DNA of 64,000 nt from Manihot esculenta (GCF_001659605.2 NC_035172.2:21683973-21747972); one strand, 5' to 3'. Counted from the stretch's first letter, positions 45,570 to 58,177 are shown. Notes: generated by a model not told the origin, from the letters alone. Made by a program: numbers and translations.

Positions 45570-46823
45570 CTTAACTATCAGATTCTCACAACTGCAGCTA
45601 TCTATAATTAGCCTGCAAATTGCCTCTCCTACTCGACACTTTGCTTGGAAAATCTTCCTCCTTTACGTCTCATCTTCCTGTTTTGTTGAGCATAAGATTT
45701 TCTTCAACACATAGGTGACCTCTCCATCTTCAGTACCAGCAATAGATCCGTCATCGTCATCCACTTCCTCGTCAGTTTCAGCCACTTGCTCAACTATATT
45801 GACCTGTCAATGATCAGTATTAACTCCTCTACGTTCTGGACAATTATTTGATCGATGACTAGGTTGTCTGCAGCGGTAACATATGTCTCCCATTGGCTTC
45901 TGATAAAGATTAGTTCTGCCTCCTTTGTCTGTTATAGTGGTAACTGCCTTTCCCTTATTGTCTCTTCTTTCTTCCATGGTATTCTAAAGATTGCCAGAAT
46001 TTACAACCTTAGAAGGCTGCCCGCTATAATTGCCTCTATACTGCTGCGTCCCTGTTGAACTAGAATTTCTGTAATTGAAATTTCGGTTGTATTGCTATCG
46101 TGGCTGCCAATCAACACGCTCTTCTGCCCTTTTTGCCATCTCAATAGCGTCTGCCAAGGTGAAAATCGCAGCTACTCCCATCATACAACGAATTTCGTGA
46201 TTCAGGGCCCTTTGATAATGAGCAACCTGTTGGGCTTCGTTCTCACAGTTTTCACACCTCGCCTGCAACCTCAAAAACTCCTCGGTATATTCATCCACCC
46301 TTCGGTTTCCCTATACACAGTCATGATACCGGTTATACAAAACCTGAGCGTGATCGCTAGGCAAGAACCGTTGTTCAAATATCTGCTTCATCAACACCCA
46401 GTTTTGTATGGGTTCCAGCCTCTTCCGATAGCGTTCATTTTGAATCGAATTCCACCAGACTATTGTACCCCCTTTTAACTTAGAGGCCACAATCGAAACC
46501 TTGCGATCCTCTTCCACATTCATAACCTCGAAAAAACATTCAACCTCTGCCAGCCAATCAAGAACAGATTCCACATCAAGCGAACCAGAAAGGTTTTGAA
46601 GGTCTATTTTGATCTTGTAACCTTCCTGATAATTCTGATGGAGATTTGCAGGTACAGGATTGGCAACCACAAGATTGGCGGCCACAGGATTGGCGACTGA
46701 GGGGTGTGTGGCTGCAGCGGGTTGGTGGAGTCTTTGCTGCAGGGTCAGCTGTCCGATCATCTCCCTCAATTCTGCCAAAGATGCCTCAATCACAGCAAGT
46801 CGTGCCTCTTGGTTATCTACCAT
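45570..46823 (-). pseudogene. Element E gag
   Basis: Starts MVDNQEARLAVIEASLAEL at 46,823, close to the primer-binding site. It has a Pro/Ala-rich repeat (VANPVAANLVVANPVPANL), the capsid core (DVESVLDWLAEVECFFEVM, WWNSIQNERYRKR, FLPSDHAQVLYNRYHDC, DEYTEEFLRLQARC) and a zinc knuckle near 45,870 (CYRCRQPSHRSNNCP). In-frame stops are near 46,311 and 46,095. An acidic linker (EVDDDDGS) leads toward protease. Confidence 0.86.
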
Positions 46824-47229
46824 GTCGAACTTAGTTCTGATACCAATATGATAAAGGACTATTTAGACTCTGTCAGGAGTTTTAACTAATATTGTTTGGC
46901 TAAGACGAAATAAGAGAAAAGATAGGCTAGAAGAATGAAAGTCTTATTGAAATTCCTGAAAGATTGAAAAGTGAGTTTCAAATAGCCAATGGAGGCTATT
47001 TATAATAGAAAACAAAACCCTCTCCATTGAATATTACCTTTTGAAACAACTGAATCAATAAAATTTAAAGAAAAATCAACCACAGAAACAGACACATGAC
47101 TCTTCCACATCAACGAAAGGCCTCCTCCTAATCATTGTCTATTGACTGAGAAGCAACCATCAAAATGTAAAAAACTATGAAAAAATTTCATACAAGAACT
47201 AAGAGATTTTGTTTCCATAAAAAATAAAA

Positions 47230-48457
47230 TATCTAGCTTCTAACTAGTAAATAAATCCTTCAATGCATTAATTGTCCGAGGATTGCCGAGTCCTCAACAG
47301 TTCCAACACAGGACGATCATTGCTTTCGGCTATCTCGACCTTTGACGGGATGAGTCGCTTCATTGTTGCTTGTCAAATTAACATTCGCAGGGGTGTTATT
47401 AGAGGCATCCTGTTAAGAGGAAGAAAAATCTGTAATAACATTATGTTTAGTGTTTCTTGACCTTTTTTTAGCATCATCATTTATTCGGGCTGCAATCTCC
47501 TCATCAAAATTATCAAAACTACCTTGTCCCATAGAATTCTTGTCCATGTCCATAATATGGTCCTCAGTCTCTTTATTTATAATGGGTTGACTTTTGCCAA
47601 ATAAGGAGAAATGCCTATTATGTGCTGCCAAATTAGTGTTCTCAAAATTGCTAGTTAATGCCAATCCTGCCACAAATCCCGGCGGAGTAGAATTGCCGGA
47701 ATCACGCAGCCACAGACTTGTCGGTCTCTGGTTCCAACGAATAGGTGCTCTGAGGAAATCACCTCAACTAAACTTAATATCTTCTTTCTTCAATCTCAGC
47801 CGCAAGTCACAGAAAACCTCTACATGACCCAGTTTTCCACATAGATAGCAAAAAATAGTCAGCTTTTCACATTAAAACTTCAAAGTAAACACAATACTAT
47901 CATCTCCAATAAACTTCTTCCACCGTTTCAAAAGTTGCCGAATGTCCAAACAAACTTTAACTCTCATAGGGTCCGGTGACATAGCTGAAGCATTTTTCAT
48001 ATCATACTATTTATAGTGGCCAACAAAATCCCCGGCCAATTTAACCAATGTCTCATTATAATAACCAGAAGGGAGGTCTTTAATCAGAACCCAAAAATCA
48101 GAATGAGTTAGAGGGATATGGAGAGGATTTTCATTACCTTGTATCTCCTTCCAAACAAGCAGAAATTGATTGTACAACTAAGGGCCCTCATTCCCTATAT
48201 TTTCAAAATCAACATTATTAAAAAACTGAAACAAATATTTTTTTTGCCTCCAATTCCATAATAGATACCCCCTCTAAAGCATGCCATAAATCTGTCAAAG
48301 AGGTCTGCCTATTCTAAAAATTGATTGGATTGTATGCGAGAAACATCCCCACCATACAAAAATCATAAGTGACGATTGGAATATCTCTGTAACTCTTAAT
48401 AGGAACAACAACATTTTCTTTTTTATCGATATTCAATTGACGCAAATCGTTTTTCAT
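47230..48457 (-). pseudogene. LINE ORF1 remnant (DUF4283 plus CCHC zinc knuckle)
   Basis: Minus-strand frame from MKNDLRQLNIDKKENVVV (48,457). With several stops and frameshifts it reads motifs of the DUF4283 domain (TSLTDLWHALEGVSIMEL, GPWLYNQFLLVWKE, THSDFWVLIKDLPSGYYNE) and then CYLCGKLGHVEVFC near 47,850 (a CX2CX4HX4C knuckle), followed by LRAPIRWNQRPTSLWLRDSG. That order is typical of ORF1 proteins of plant LINEs and their domesticated relatives. An Asn/Asp-rich tail ends near 47,405. No endonuclease or RT follows, so the element is truncated. Confidence 0.75.
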
Positions 48458-49679
48458 GGAAAAGGTGAAAGAAAGAAGTTAGGTTTAACCAATTTAAAGT
48501 CAGAAAGAAGAAGTTAGGTTTAACCAATCTAAAGTCAGAAAATGAAGAAAATAATTTATTGAAGATATTTATAAAATAAATAGATCTAAAATATATAATA
48601 AAAAATATATATGTATATATAAATATATTTATTAAATATATATAATTTACATATTTATATTTTAAATTTATAATAAATCAAAATGAAATAAAATTGTTCA
48701 TAGCATTAATAATTTTAAATAGAAAACAATTTGCTGTATTTGATAAATTATGTTAAAGATAGAAAATGTAATGATTTTTAGGAAATATATTGTAGATGGG
48801 TATAATGAATTTTGATATGAAAAATTCAACTCAAAACTAGAATCAATATTGAAATTCTTTTTATCAAAACCGTCATAATCTTTAGTTGAAACATTCTCCA
48901 TAGGTAAAGCGACAAAAAGATAATGATGATTGGATATTAATGATTTCTTCTTATTTTGGAAGCTAACATATTCTAATCAAATCCAATGGCAATCACATTA
49001 GTGCGGAAGTCTCAGCTGGTCCACTAATTTAGTTAATTGGTAATATATAGATGTCATGAGATGAGAGGGGACAAATTTCGAAAATAATTATGCCCTTCAA
49101 GATTAAACTCAATTGCCTATACTTAGGATTCATGCAAATAACTTTGTCACATGGGGACATGACCCACATGAAAACAAAAGCCTCCTATTTTTCAATGCAT
49201 GCTTTTTTAAAAAAAAAAAAAAAAAAAAATCAATCTATTTATAGTATTCCCACCTAGAAATTAATTTTAAAAAAAAAATGCATTATTTTATTTCTCATTT
49301 ATACCAGCATATCTACCAACCCAGCTTTCCTTCCCCAACATTTATGGCCACTAATTAGGTGATAAGAATGGTATGTGATCATCCATGAACAGCCAAGAGG
49401 GTTTGCAATTTTGCATAATTTCATAATGGAAACTTGTTATTTCTTTTGACTGTATAAATACTTGATCAATAATAATAATAGCTAATATATCACAATTCAA
49501 CTAAAATACTAATTGTTAATTGAATATATATTCCACTGTAGAGAAGGAATAATCTTCCATTGCTAGAAGAAAGAGAATAAATTAAAGATTTGAACTGGGT
49601 TGAGTGAGCTATGAAACATCAAACCAAATTGTGGATAAAGAATGGTTATGGTGATGTCAAAAATAGTGGCTGTGGAAAC

Positions 49680-49724
<45 letters not shown>

Positions 49725-51992
49725 CGCCTTCCTTGCCCTACCCCAAGCCAAATTGCATAGAACTGAATCTGACATAATAATCGCTCCTTAATTGAAGTTT
49801 ACAGATAAGGAGATTATTACTCCACCAGTGGACTAATGGAGCCATTTTGTTTTTACTTCTCCACATAATTTGTTTTAGTATAATTCACTCCAATTAAAAT
49901 TAAAATTTAAAAATTTATTCATCTCAAAATTTGACTAAAGTACTACTGACTTAAAATCTATTAATATATTTTCATGTTAGACAAAATGCATAAAATTGGT
50001 AAATGGCTTTGTACAATTGAGCACAGACAGTTCGGATAGATTCGAGTGTGGTTTATACGCCACTTCAATGCAAAAAAGGAGAACAAATGCCTAAAAGAGA
50101 CAAAATTTTAAATAAATTCAGGATAATCTTTCCGTTATAGAATGCTGAATGTGGATCACATTAGATGCGGAAATGGCAGATTTCGGTCCCGTTTTGAGTT
50201 GATATTGTCAATTAATACGCGTTCCAGATCAATACAGTTTCGATGTTTCAGTTCAAAAATAGTTACGGTTTCAAAATACTTATATTATGATTTTAAGCGA
50301 TTATGATTATAGTTTAAAGCCATTCTGATCACCATTCAATATCAATTTGAATTTTAAAAAATTATAACAATATTAACATTTTGTACATTAGAATTCATAA
50401 ATTTATTAAATTTAGATTTATAATATATTATAATAAAAAAATAAAACTAATATAAATTTTAAAAAATAAAAAAAAATAAATTTTAAATCGCTCTGGTTTC
50501 AAGCCCTTGTTCAAGAAGAGGAATGAATCAGAATCAGTCCTCTAATTTACAGTTTCGAATTGATTCGATTCAGGAGTTGAAAATAAATTGCCTGATCTGA
50601 TATTAAATTTAACCAATTTAGTTTCAATCTGGTTAGCTGTTGGACATAAACCGTGGCTAGAAGTAGGTCCCATTGTCTTGGTTCATGAGACTAGGGGCTT
50701 ACTCTCTCTCTATCTCCAACACCACTGTAGATTTATAGGCACCATTTTCATCTTGCTAGACCTATTACAGCATAAAGTAGCTAGGGGGTAAAAAGCAGGC
50801 TGCATAACAACCATGACAAAATTATCCAAAGATTTGAGTTGAAATGAAGCACTATGGCACCCTGCACAAGATAATGAGGGTTTGATTCTTTATTTATAAA
50901 TCCATACGCTTAGCATTTAGAAAAGTAAAGGAACAGGATTGGTCAATACAACATTGACCGCAGTTACCCACTACATTATTTCTAATTATATCACTGTTCC
51001 ATAAAGCTAGCCAAGCCTTGACGTATTCATGTATGTGGTGGAGCAAAGTGGTATAAGCACCATCATGACCCTCTAACACAGACCAACATCAATCTTTGAA
51101 GATTTTTCAACATCTGCACAAATTTATGTTAACACAATTTTATTTCTTTATGTGATTATGATATAATGTTTATATTATGATTTATGAATAAAAGGTTGGG
51201 GGAGGGGAGTATAATAAAAGACAAACAAAATTCTGGATAATGGAATGCATTTAACAACATATTTTAAAAAAGAAATTATTCAATATAATTATTATATATA
51301 TAATATTTAAATTTTAATTAGTTGTCATAGTGTGACCTACATAAAACTCATCATAATTAATAGGCAGAATAAATCTGTTGTACTTCTAACGATTATTGTG
51401 TAAATGATTAGAATAAATGAAATTATAAGGGACTACATTCATTAATTAAATAAATAAATTCTATCAAACATAGACTAATTTGCTAGATTTATTTTTTAAG
51501 TAACAAAAACTAAATAGCTGACTTTTAAACATAAATGAACTAATGTATATACTGAATTATACAGAATAAATTATATAAAAAATTATATTATAGTTATTGA
51601 TTATAATGAATTTTAAATCAGTCGCATATTATGTATTTAACAATGAAAATGTATTTATCATATATGCAATAATTATATGTTACATGAATTCTCTATAATT
51701 ATATGATGACATTGGAAATGTTAATTTTTTTTTTTTGTTGATCAATGTCAATGTAAAGAAGAAATCATTAAATATTTGGAATGATAGCATATCATACCAC
51801 CATTCTTTGAAGCAAAGCTGAAGTCTAACCGCAAATATTGATGAGTTTCTAATTTCAACAACTATAATATGACGCACCAACTCTTGTATGCATAACTAAT
51901 AACACACTCATGCATGACATAATATCAGGATATATTATAAGTTATGTTTGGTAAGAGTGTTTAGTGATAGTTTTTAATGTTTAAAATAAATG
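48458..51992. other. AT-rich intergenic region, no gene identified
   Basis: Only short ORFs without domains. Homopolymer A runs are at 49,209-49,229 and 49,681-49,710. A stretch near 50,150-50,600 repeats GATTCG/CGAATTGATT-like words, similar in texture to 37,770-38,260 and 54,790-55,000. Bases 50,585-51,100 are less AT-rich but have no convincing coding frame. Confidence 0.5.
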
Positions 51993-52378
51993 GAAAAATT
52001 ACTATTTAGTTTTTATAATAGGGTAAAATTCATTAGTTAATTTTTTTATTTTGAAAAATATATTAAAATATTTCTAACGTTTTTAAGAGTCTATTAATTA
52101 GTCTCTCTATTAATTTTATTTGTTAAATATTTTACTATTCAGTTTCTATAATTTTAAAAAATTTATTAATTAGTACTTAAATTTTTAAAAAGTCTATTAA
52201 TTAATTTTTTTAATCATGAATATTTTAAATATTTTGCTATATTAAATAACTAAAATTAATGGAGAGACTAATTAGTAGATTTTTTAAAATGTTAAGAATG
52301 TTTTAATATATTTTTCACAATAGAGGAACCAACCAGTAAGTTTTGTCATATCATAAGAACTAAATAGTTAATTTTTTT
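51993..52378. mobile_element. Foldback/MITE-like element with about 130-bp inverted arms
   Basis: The left arm (AAAAATTACTATTTAGTTTTTATAATAGGG...) recurs as the reverse complement at the right end (...TCATAAGAACTAAATAGTTAATTTTT). Matching continues through GAAAAATATATTAAAA and CTATTAATTAGTCTCTCTATTAATTTTA, with scattered mismatches and one small insertion in an arm. The core is about 100 bp of AT-rich DNA. There is no coding capacity. I could not identify a TSD, so the superfamily is open. Confidence 0.7.
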
Positions 52379-52837
52379 AAATTAAATCAAAACCTATTTT
52401 TATTATTTATTGTTTATATTAGTGTTTAAGGTTGAACAAATAATATATTAAAATTCTACTATCCCCTAATGTTTAATGCTTGATACTAATTAATCACATT
52501 TTTTTATATTTATATATGTATATATTTTTTACGAATTTACGAGTCTAATTCTTAATATATCAATTCTCAATCATTATCACTTTTTCATATCTTATTATTT
52601 TTCGTCATTTTTTATTTTAAAATTAATCAAATTGTTATTATTTACTAAATATTTTGCTTTAAATTAGTTTATATACAACTAATTATTAATAGTCAATTGT
52701 CACTAAAATAGTTAGCTGCTATTAGAACTGCTAGTATGCTGAATAGGACCATAAGAAAACTATAGTAATGACCTAACTATAAACGTATGCCATCTTTTTG
52801 ATGCCTCGAATCTCAAATAGAAATCAAGATTTTCATG

Positions 52838-53074
52838 CTATATATATATATATATATATATACACATGAGCACACCTGTTGTAGTGGTTGATGTTGAAGT
52901 TTTCGGTGGTGGTTGGGTGGTAGGTTTCTTCTCAGTTGGGATAATAACGCCAGGCCACGGCCGGCACATGCAGTGCTTTCCCTTGTCTATGCTGCCATAG
53001 ATTGTGGCAAGGTGTTTGCCACAACCACTCCATGAATATTTTCCACATTGTTTGCAATCCACTCGAATGCACAT
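52838..53074 (-). CDS. Small Cys-rich protein resembling a conserved plant family
   Basis: A 78-residue frame starts MCIRVDCKQCGKYSWSGCGK and has Cys at 2, 7, 10, 18, 35 and 37 with His at 20 and 34, an arrangement that could bind one or two metal ions. It is followed by CMCRPWPGVIIP, then a Lys/Pro/Thr-rich tail. From memory, short plant (and other eukaryotic) proteins of unknown function share the C-x2-CGKxxWxGCGxH...GxHCxCxxWPG pattern. The last residues (CIYIYIYI) come from an (AT)n microsatellite, so the true end may differ: CAG|GTGTGC at about 52,875 would serve as a splice donor before the repeat. No intron or signal peptide could be proven. The nearest certain cellular gene is 12 kb away. 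Confidence 0.55.
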   Translation of the reverse strand: MCIRVDCKQCGKYSWSGCGKHLATIYGSIDKGKHCMCRPWPGVIIPTEKKPTTQPPPKTSTSTTTTGVLMCIYIYIYI

Positions 53075-54608
53075 GGCTTTTACTTGCTATAAATGGGATG
53101 AGGGATTGCGTTCTCTTTTATTATTGGTGCAATGTTTGCTTCACTTCTGCCATTCAGCCTTCGGTAATGTAGCAATCCTTTCACATTGATATTATCGTAA
53201 ATTAGCCGCCTCAGCTATATGCCAGATCAAACAAGGTTACTTTGCTTTGAAATCATCGTCTGCGTGGCATATGCATACGAGTATGATTCTTTTTTGGAGC
53301 CTTGATAACTCCCCAATCCAATGGTTATGGTGTTTCAAAGTTGCCGATTAAAAATCTAAACAGAGTAACGATTCTTTATTTTAAGAGAGAAAATAAAAGA
53401 CCAATAAATATTGGAATGAATGGTTAGATGCTTTTTTTTTAAATAAAATAAATATTTAATGAAAATACTTTAGGTTTAATGAATTGAATTGATGTAAATA
53501 AAATTGAGTCTTACCTAAAAATAAAAAGACCATCAATGTTTGAAATTAAATAAATGTATATTGTCTTTTGTAATACTTTCTAAACTTATATCGGCTAATT
53601 TATTAATTTATTCTTACTGTTAATAAATTTTATTTTATAGCACTCATAGAATTAATCTGATAGTAAATGCATTTGAATAAATCTAATAGATTTTATGTTC
53701 TACTCTTTCGATCCCTATTTTTTTAAAAAAATTATTTTATTATATAAATTAATTATAAATATATTAAGGGGTTAATAAATAATTTATTAATTTAGAAAGA
53801 AAAATGGATTATAATTTGAAACGGATAAAAAAAAAGTTTAATATGAATGGTGCATTATTTTTCTTAATTTTTAATCCAAACACAGGGCTCTGTTTTCATG
53901 AGCATAAAAGTTGTTATCATCGTTGTTGCCTTCACCATTATTAGTCATTACAGCACCAAATAGTTATTGTGGGTTTCAGATGATCTCAGTTTCTTTGAGA
54001 TGCTCAATCAATATAATTACGCTTTTCAAGTTCAAAAGGTGTGAAATTTCAACGCATCTTATTGCATTGCATTCATTTATTACAATAATCATCACAAATT
54101 GGTTGGTTTGCCCTAATTAGCTTTATGCCCTCCTGGACCCAACATGGACCATTTTATTAGATGGGCTGTCAATTAACAGTAACACCATATCATCTGCTTT
54201 TCCATAGAAATGGATGACCAAGCGCTTGAGCAGGGAAAAGATTATTAAAAAAGTGAGAAAAGAGAACAAATTCTAATCAATTCCTTAGCCTACTTATCCT
54301 TTGCACAATTCTTTGCTACCTCCTATTATCGCAAGGGAATTTTTATTAACATTGCTTGCATTTGACTCTCCGAGAGCATATCTGGATAGGGGATCAGCGA
54401 TCCTATTATTTTACTCTTGCTTATATGAAATATAAAAATGGGCTTAAAGTAGTAATAGTAAATTGTTAACTTATATATTTAAATTGTAATCATAAAATTA
54501 ATAACTGTTTGAAATACGTTACATCGCTGTTATAGTATAAAATGTTATTTATTTTTTTTTTATAACGAATAAAAATCGTGATTAAAATTATAATTTTATT
54601 AAATATAA

Positions 54609-54676
<68 letters not shown>

Positions 54677-56305
54677 TAAATTTTCTTTGCAAAAATTTTA
54701 AACTATTACCAAATTATGCCTCGGTCATATTAAGATAATAATTTTATAATAGCTGCTATAATAATATTATATAAACTCTAAAATGTAGTAGTGATTAGGA
54801 GTAGGTATTCAATTGGTTCGTTCAAAATTAAACTGAAGCGATAAAATTAAATAACCAAAATGCATATTTAAGAAAATCAAATCGAATTGAAGTAAGAGGA
54901 AAATTAAACTGATCCGAATCACTTTGATTTAGTTCAAACTGATTTAATTTCATAATTTTCATTTTTTTAAATTTTTATAGTATTTCATCTTTCAATTAAA
55001 TTTATTTCAACCATGATTTTTACCTAATAATAACCATTAAGTAACATAAACAATAAAACAAATCGCAAACATCAAATTCAAAATTGTAAAACTCTAACAC
55101 ATACATTCCATCAATTCATATAATTATAAAAGCTATTAAGTTAATCTCCATTATATAAAAAGTTTAGCATACACCATTATATAATCATCACTATCAAATC
55201 ATATATAAAATAAAAATTTTAGTCTACATCAATGTATAGTCCATTATATATACATACATAGTAATAGAATTTAAAATCCGTTATAAAATATAAATACTAC
55301 AGCTCAAAGTACAAAGTTCGAATATAAAAGCAATTTCCAAAGCAGCATAACACACACAAAAAAATAAAATCCACATTCTATATTTTTTCATCAAGTTCTC
55401 AACCAAAAGAATTTTTAAAGTCCATAATAATATGCATATTTATGTAGTTTTAATATTCTAAAATACTTAATTATTGAGTTTGATTATATTTAAAATAGAT
55501 TGATTCGTTTGAATTTTTATATTTTGGTAGGTTAAACAAAGATTGGAAAATAAAAAGAGAAAAATCATATTTGAAATCTATATTCTAAAATCAAAAGAGT
55601 TGTGATGTAACCAAGTAGTTCACAAAAGGATAAGAAATCAGGCTTGAACTCCAATACCCAGATATACTTTGTTATGGACTACATTATGGGCATAACATAA
55701 TTGACAAAGAAGAATCAGACTCCAATTCCAAATTCGAGACACAAACAGATAATCTTCATCAGCCAAGATACATCAAACTCAACTTTGATTTTGTCTACTA
55801 GTATTTAGGTTGAGTTAAGATTTTTAATATGATATAAAGATGACATTCTGATATACAAAATCATCTCACATTCTGAATTAACTTTAGGAGGCTGAAAACA
55901 CTCTTATTCTTGTTATGTTTTAGCCATGAACATGTGTGGCTAAATTCTTCTTTTTAGTTGAAGGATAATTAAGGTTTCAATTTATCTGGTTATGAGATCT
56001 ATGTGATTCTATTGCTTCCTTAAATGTTCTTGATATTTATATTAATTACTCTCATGTCTATTGCTTATTATTATTCTATTGATTGTTGAATTAAGACGTC
56101 ATTGCTTAATTGATAGGATGATATATTGCTATTCAGGTTGATTAAATCTGTAGTTATTTAGTTGAACTGATAAGTAATATTAGATTATGTAAGGCCTTCC
56201 TAAGGAACAGTATAATCTAACTTAAATGAAACGAGCGTCTCGCGTTTATTTATTTATTTTTATGGTCTTAGTTTGAGATGTGAAAAGAAAGATCATCATA
56301 GATAC
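53075..56305. other. AT-rich intergenic region, no gene identified
   Basis: No supported gene. It contains a long (AT)n microsatellite and a stretch at 54,780-55,000 with GAATTGAA/CCGAATCACTTTG-like words. The last kilobase may be leader or LTR sequence of the gag remnant that follows, but no boundary is visible. Confidence 0.5.
54616..54673. repeat. (AT)n microsatellite, about 29 units
   Basis: Uninterrupted TA/AT dinucleotides. A shorter one is at 52,839-52,862. Confidence 0.97.
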
Positions 56306-56835
56306 TTAAAAGAATTCTATGTGGTGTGCTCCAGCATGAGACTACAAGGAATTTCATAAGAGCAAATCAAGCTAAGGACCTTTCCTTTCTCCCTACCTGA
56401 AAATGCAAAAGATTGGTTATATTACCTACCTTCAGGTTCAGTCACCACATGGGGAGAGATAGTGAAATTATTTTTGGACCGATTTTTTTTCACTTCTAGA
56501 GGATCTGTAATTAGAAGAAAAATATCAGGAATCAAGCAAAAAGACACAAACTCTCCATGACTATTGGGAGATATTTAAACGCTTGTGTGCAAGGTGTCCT
56601 AGACATAACATTATAGATAAACAACTCATGCTCTATTTTTATGAGGGACTCACAACTATGGAAAGATGCATGATGAATGCTGCAAGTGGAGGAGCAATAA
56701 GTAAGAGAACACCCTGAGAGGCTTGGGAGTTGATATCCACTATGATAGCAAACTCACAACAATTTGGACCCTTACAAGACTCTCACATGAGAGTTTATGA
56801 GGTAAGTAATTTTTCTATTAAATCTAAACTTTCTC
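56306..56835 (+). pseudogene. Athila-type gag remnant
   Basis: The + strand reads KEFYVVCSSMRLQGIS, IKLRTFPFSLPENAKDWLYYLPSGS, VTTWGEIVKLFLDRF, RRKISGIKQKDT; then, after a frameshift near 56,553, YWEIFKRLCARCPRHNI, MLYFYEGLTTMERCMMNAASGG and AWELISTMIANSQQFGP. This is the same gag type as in element C but in the opposite orientation, and clearly a different, older insertion. It stops where the R cluster begins at 56,836. Confidence 0.82.
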
Positions 56836-57372
56836 TGTAACAGCCCGGACGTGATCCCCGGCACTGTTACCGTTCACGGCCCAGGGCTATCCCTCGCCTG
56901 GCCTCTTGCCACCTCGGGCTTTTCACTGGCGTCGTGAACAGCTCTTAACATCCATTCACCCTCACGGGTTCCTGGCAGGATTTGTCCCCTTGGGTTCTTG
57001 CATCGAATGCATCCTTCCCCAAGTGGATTTGGCCCAAATTTCCCTTTGGAAATTAGGTCGCCTCCCCCACTACACGAACCCTTGACCTCCCACTTTAAGG
57101 GAATAGTCTGGTGAGAGTGGAGGTCAAGGGTTCGAGTAGTGGGGGAGGCGACTTAATTTCCAAAGGGAAATTTGGGCCAAATCCACTTGGGGAAGGATGC
57201 ATTCGATGCAAGACCCAAGGGGACAAATCCTGCCAGGAACCCATGAGGGTGAATGGATGTTAAGAGCTGTTCACGACGCCAGTGGAAAGCCCGAGGTGGC
57301 AAGAGGCCAGGCGAGGGATAGCCCTGGGCCGTGAACGGTAACAGTGCCGGGGATCACGTCCGGGCTGTTACA
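56836..57372. repeat. Inverted repeat, about 253-bp arms, 32-bp loop
   Basis: The left arm 56,836-57,088 and right arm 57,121-57,372 are reverse complements with very few mismatches; the loop is 57,089-57,120. A second, perfect short dyad, centred at 57,381/57,382, reads ACATAAAAAGGCGCCTTTTTATGT in two halves and extends into the neighbouring unit. Confidence 0.92.
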
Positions 57373-58177
57373 TAAAAAGGCGCCTTTTTATGTAACAGCC
57401 CGGACGTGACCCCCGGCCCTGTTACCGTTCACGGCCCAGGGCTATCCCTCGCCTGGCCTCTTGCCACCTCGGGCTTTCCACTGGCGTCGTGAACAGCTCT
57501 TAACATCCATTCACCCTCACGGGTTCCTGGCATGATTTGTCCCCTTGGGTTCTTGCATCGAATGCATCCTTCCCCAAGTGGATTTGGCCCAAATTTCCCT
57601 TTGGAAATTAGGTCGCCTCCCCCACTACTCGAACCCTTGACCTCCCACTTTAAGGAAATAGTCTGGTGAGAGTGAGTACCAACCGGACGGTACCCCCGGC
57701 CCTGTTACCGTTCACGGCCCAGGGCTATCCCTCGCCTGGCCTCTTGCCACCTCGGGCTTTCCACTGGCGTCGTGAACAGCTCTTAACATCCATTCACCCT
57801 CACGGGTTCCTGGCATGATTTGTCCCCTTGGGTTCTTGCATCGAATGCATCCTTCCCCAAGTGGATTTGGCCCAAATTTCCCTTTGGAAATTAGGTCGCC
57901 TCCCCCACTACTCGAACCCTTGACCTCCCACTTTAAGGGAATAGTCTGGTGAGAGTGAGTACCAGTTGTTCGCCTTTTTATGTAACAGCCCGGACGTGAC
58001 CCCCGGCCCTGTTACCGTTCACGGCCCAGGGTTATCCCTCGCCTGGCCTCTTGCCACCTCGGGCTTTCCACTGGCGTCGTGAACAGCTCTTAACATCCAT
58101 TCACCCTCACGGGTTCCTGGCAGGATTTGTCCCCTTGGGTTCTTGCATCGAATGCATCCTTCCCCAAGTGGATTTGG
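56836..58177. mobile_element. Cluster of five R-family units, two forming a large palindrome
   Basis: Units: 56,836-57,120 (begins TGTAACAGCCCGGACGTGA), 57,121-57,381 (inverted), 57,382-57,673, about 57,680-57,970 (front end rearranged, CCAACCGGACGGTACCC) and 57,971-58,177 (cut off by element G). Units are near-identical, with only a few base differences. In the inverted orientation each unit has a GAACAACTGGTACTC front and GGTCAAGGGTTCGAG about 50 bp on, similar to tRNA-type A and B boxes. Junctions between units read TGTTACATAAAAAGGCG. Possible identities are a SINE-like element in tandem and inverted copies, or LTRs of a TRIM. No protein is encoded. Confidence 0.72.

Larger units (their letters stand above)
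42108..47021 (-). mobile_element. Element E: CRM-like chromovirus (Ty3/gypsy) remnant
   Basis: Minus-strand element with a 322-bp 3' LTR (42,108-42,429; ends TGATAGAG...CTCTATCA on the + strand), gag and pol with scattered stops, a Met-type primer-binding site (46,838-46,847, reading TTGGTATCAG on the minus strand), and a 5' LTR truncated to about 173 bp (46,849-47,021). The LTR copies match over TGATARAGRACTATTTAGAC...AACAAAACCCT with numerous substitutions. The outer limit of the 3' LTR (42,429) rests only on the TG...CA pattern, because the other LTR is truncated and I see no clear polypurine tract. No TSD can be shown. Confidence 0.85.

Noticed and set aside
49563..49775. Phe-rich ORF (70 residues)
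   Set aside because: Produced by the 30-base A run at 49,681-49,710.
57371..57392. Short perfect palindrome considered as a transcription terminator
   Set aside because: It is the junction of two R units in head-to-head orientation in eukaryotic DNA.
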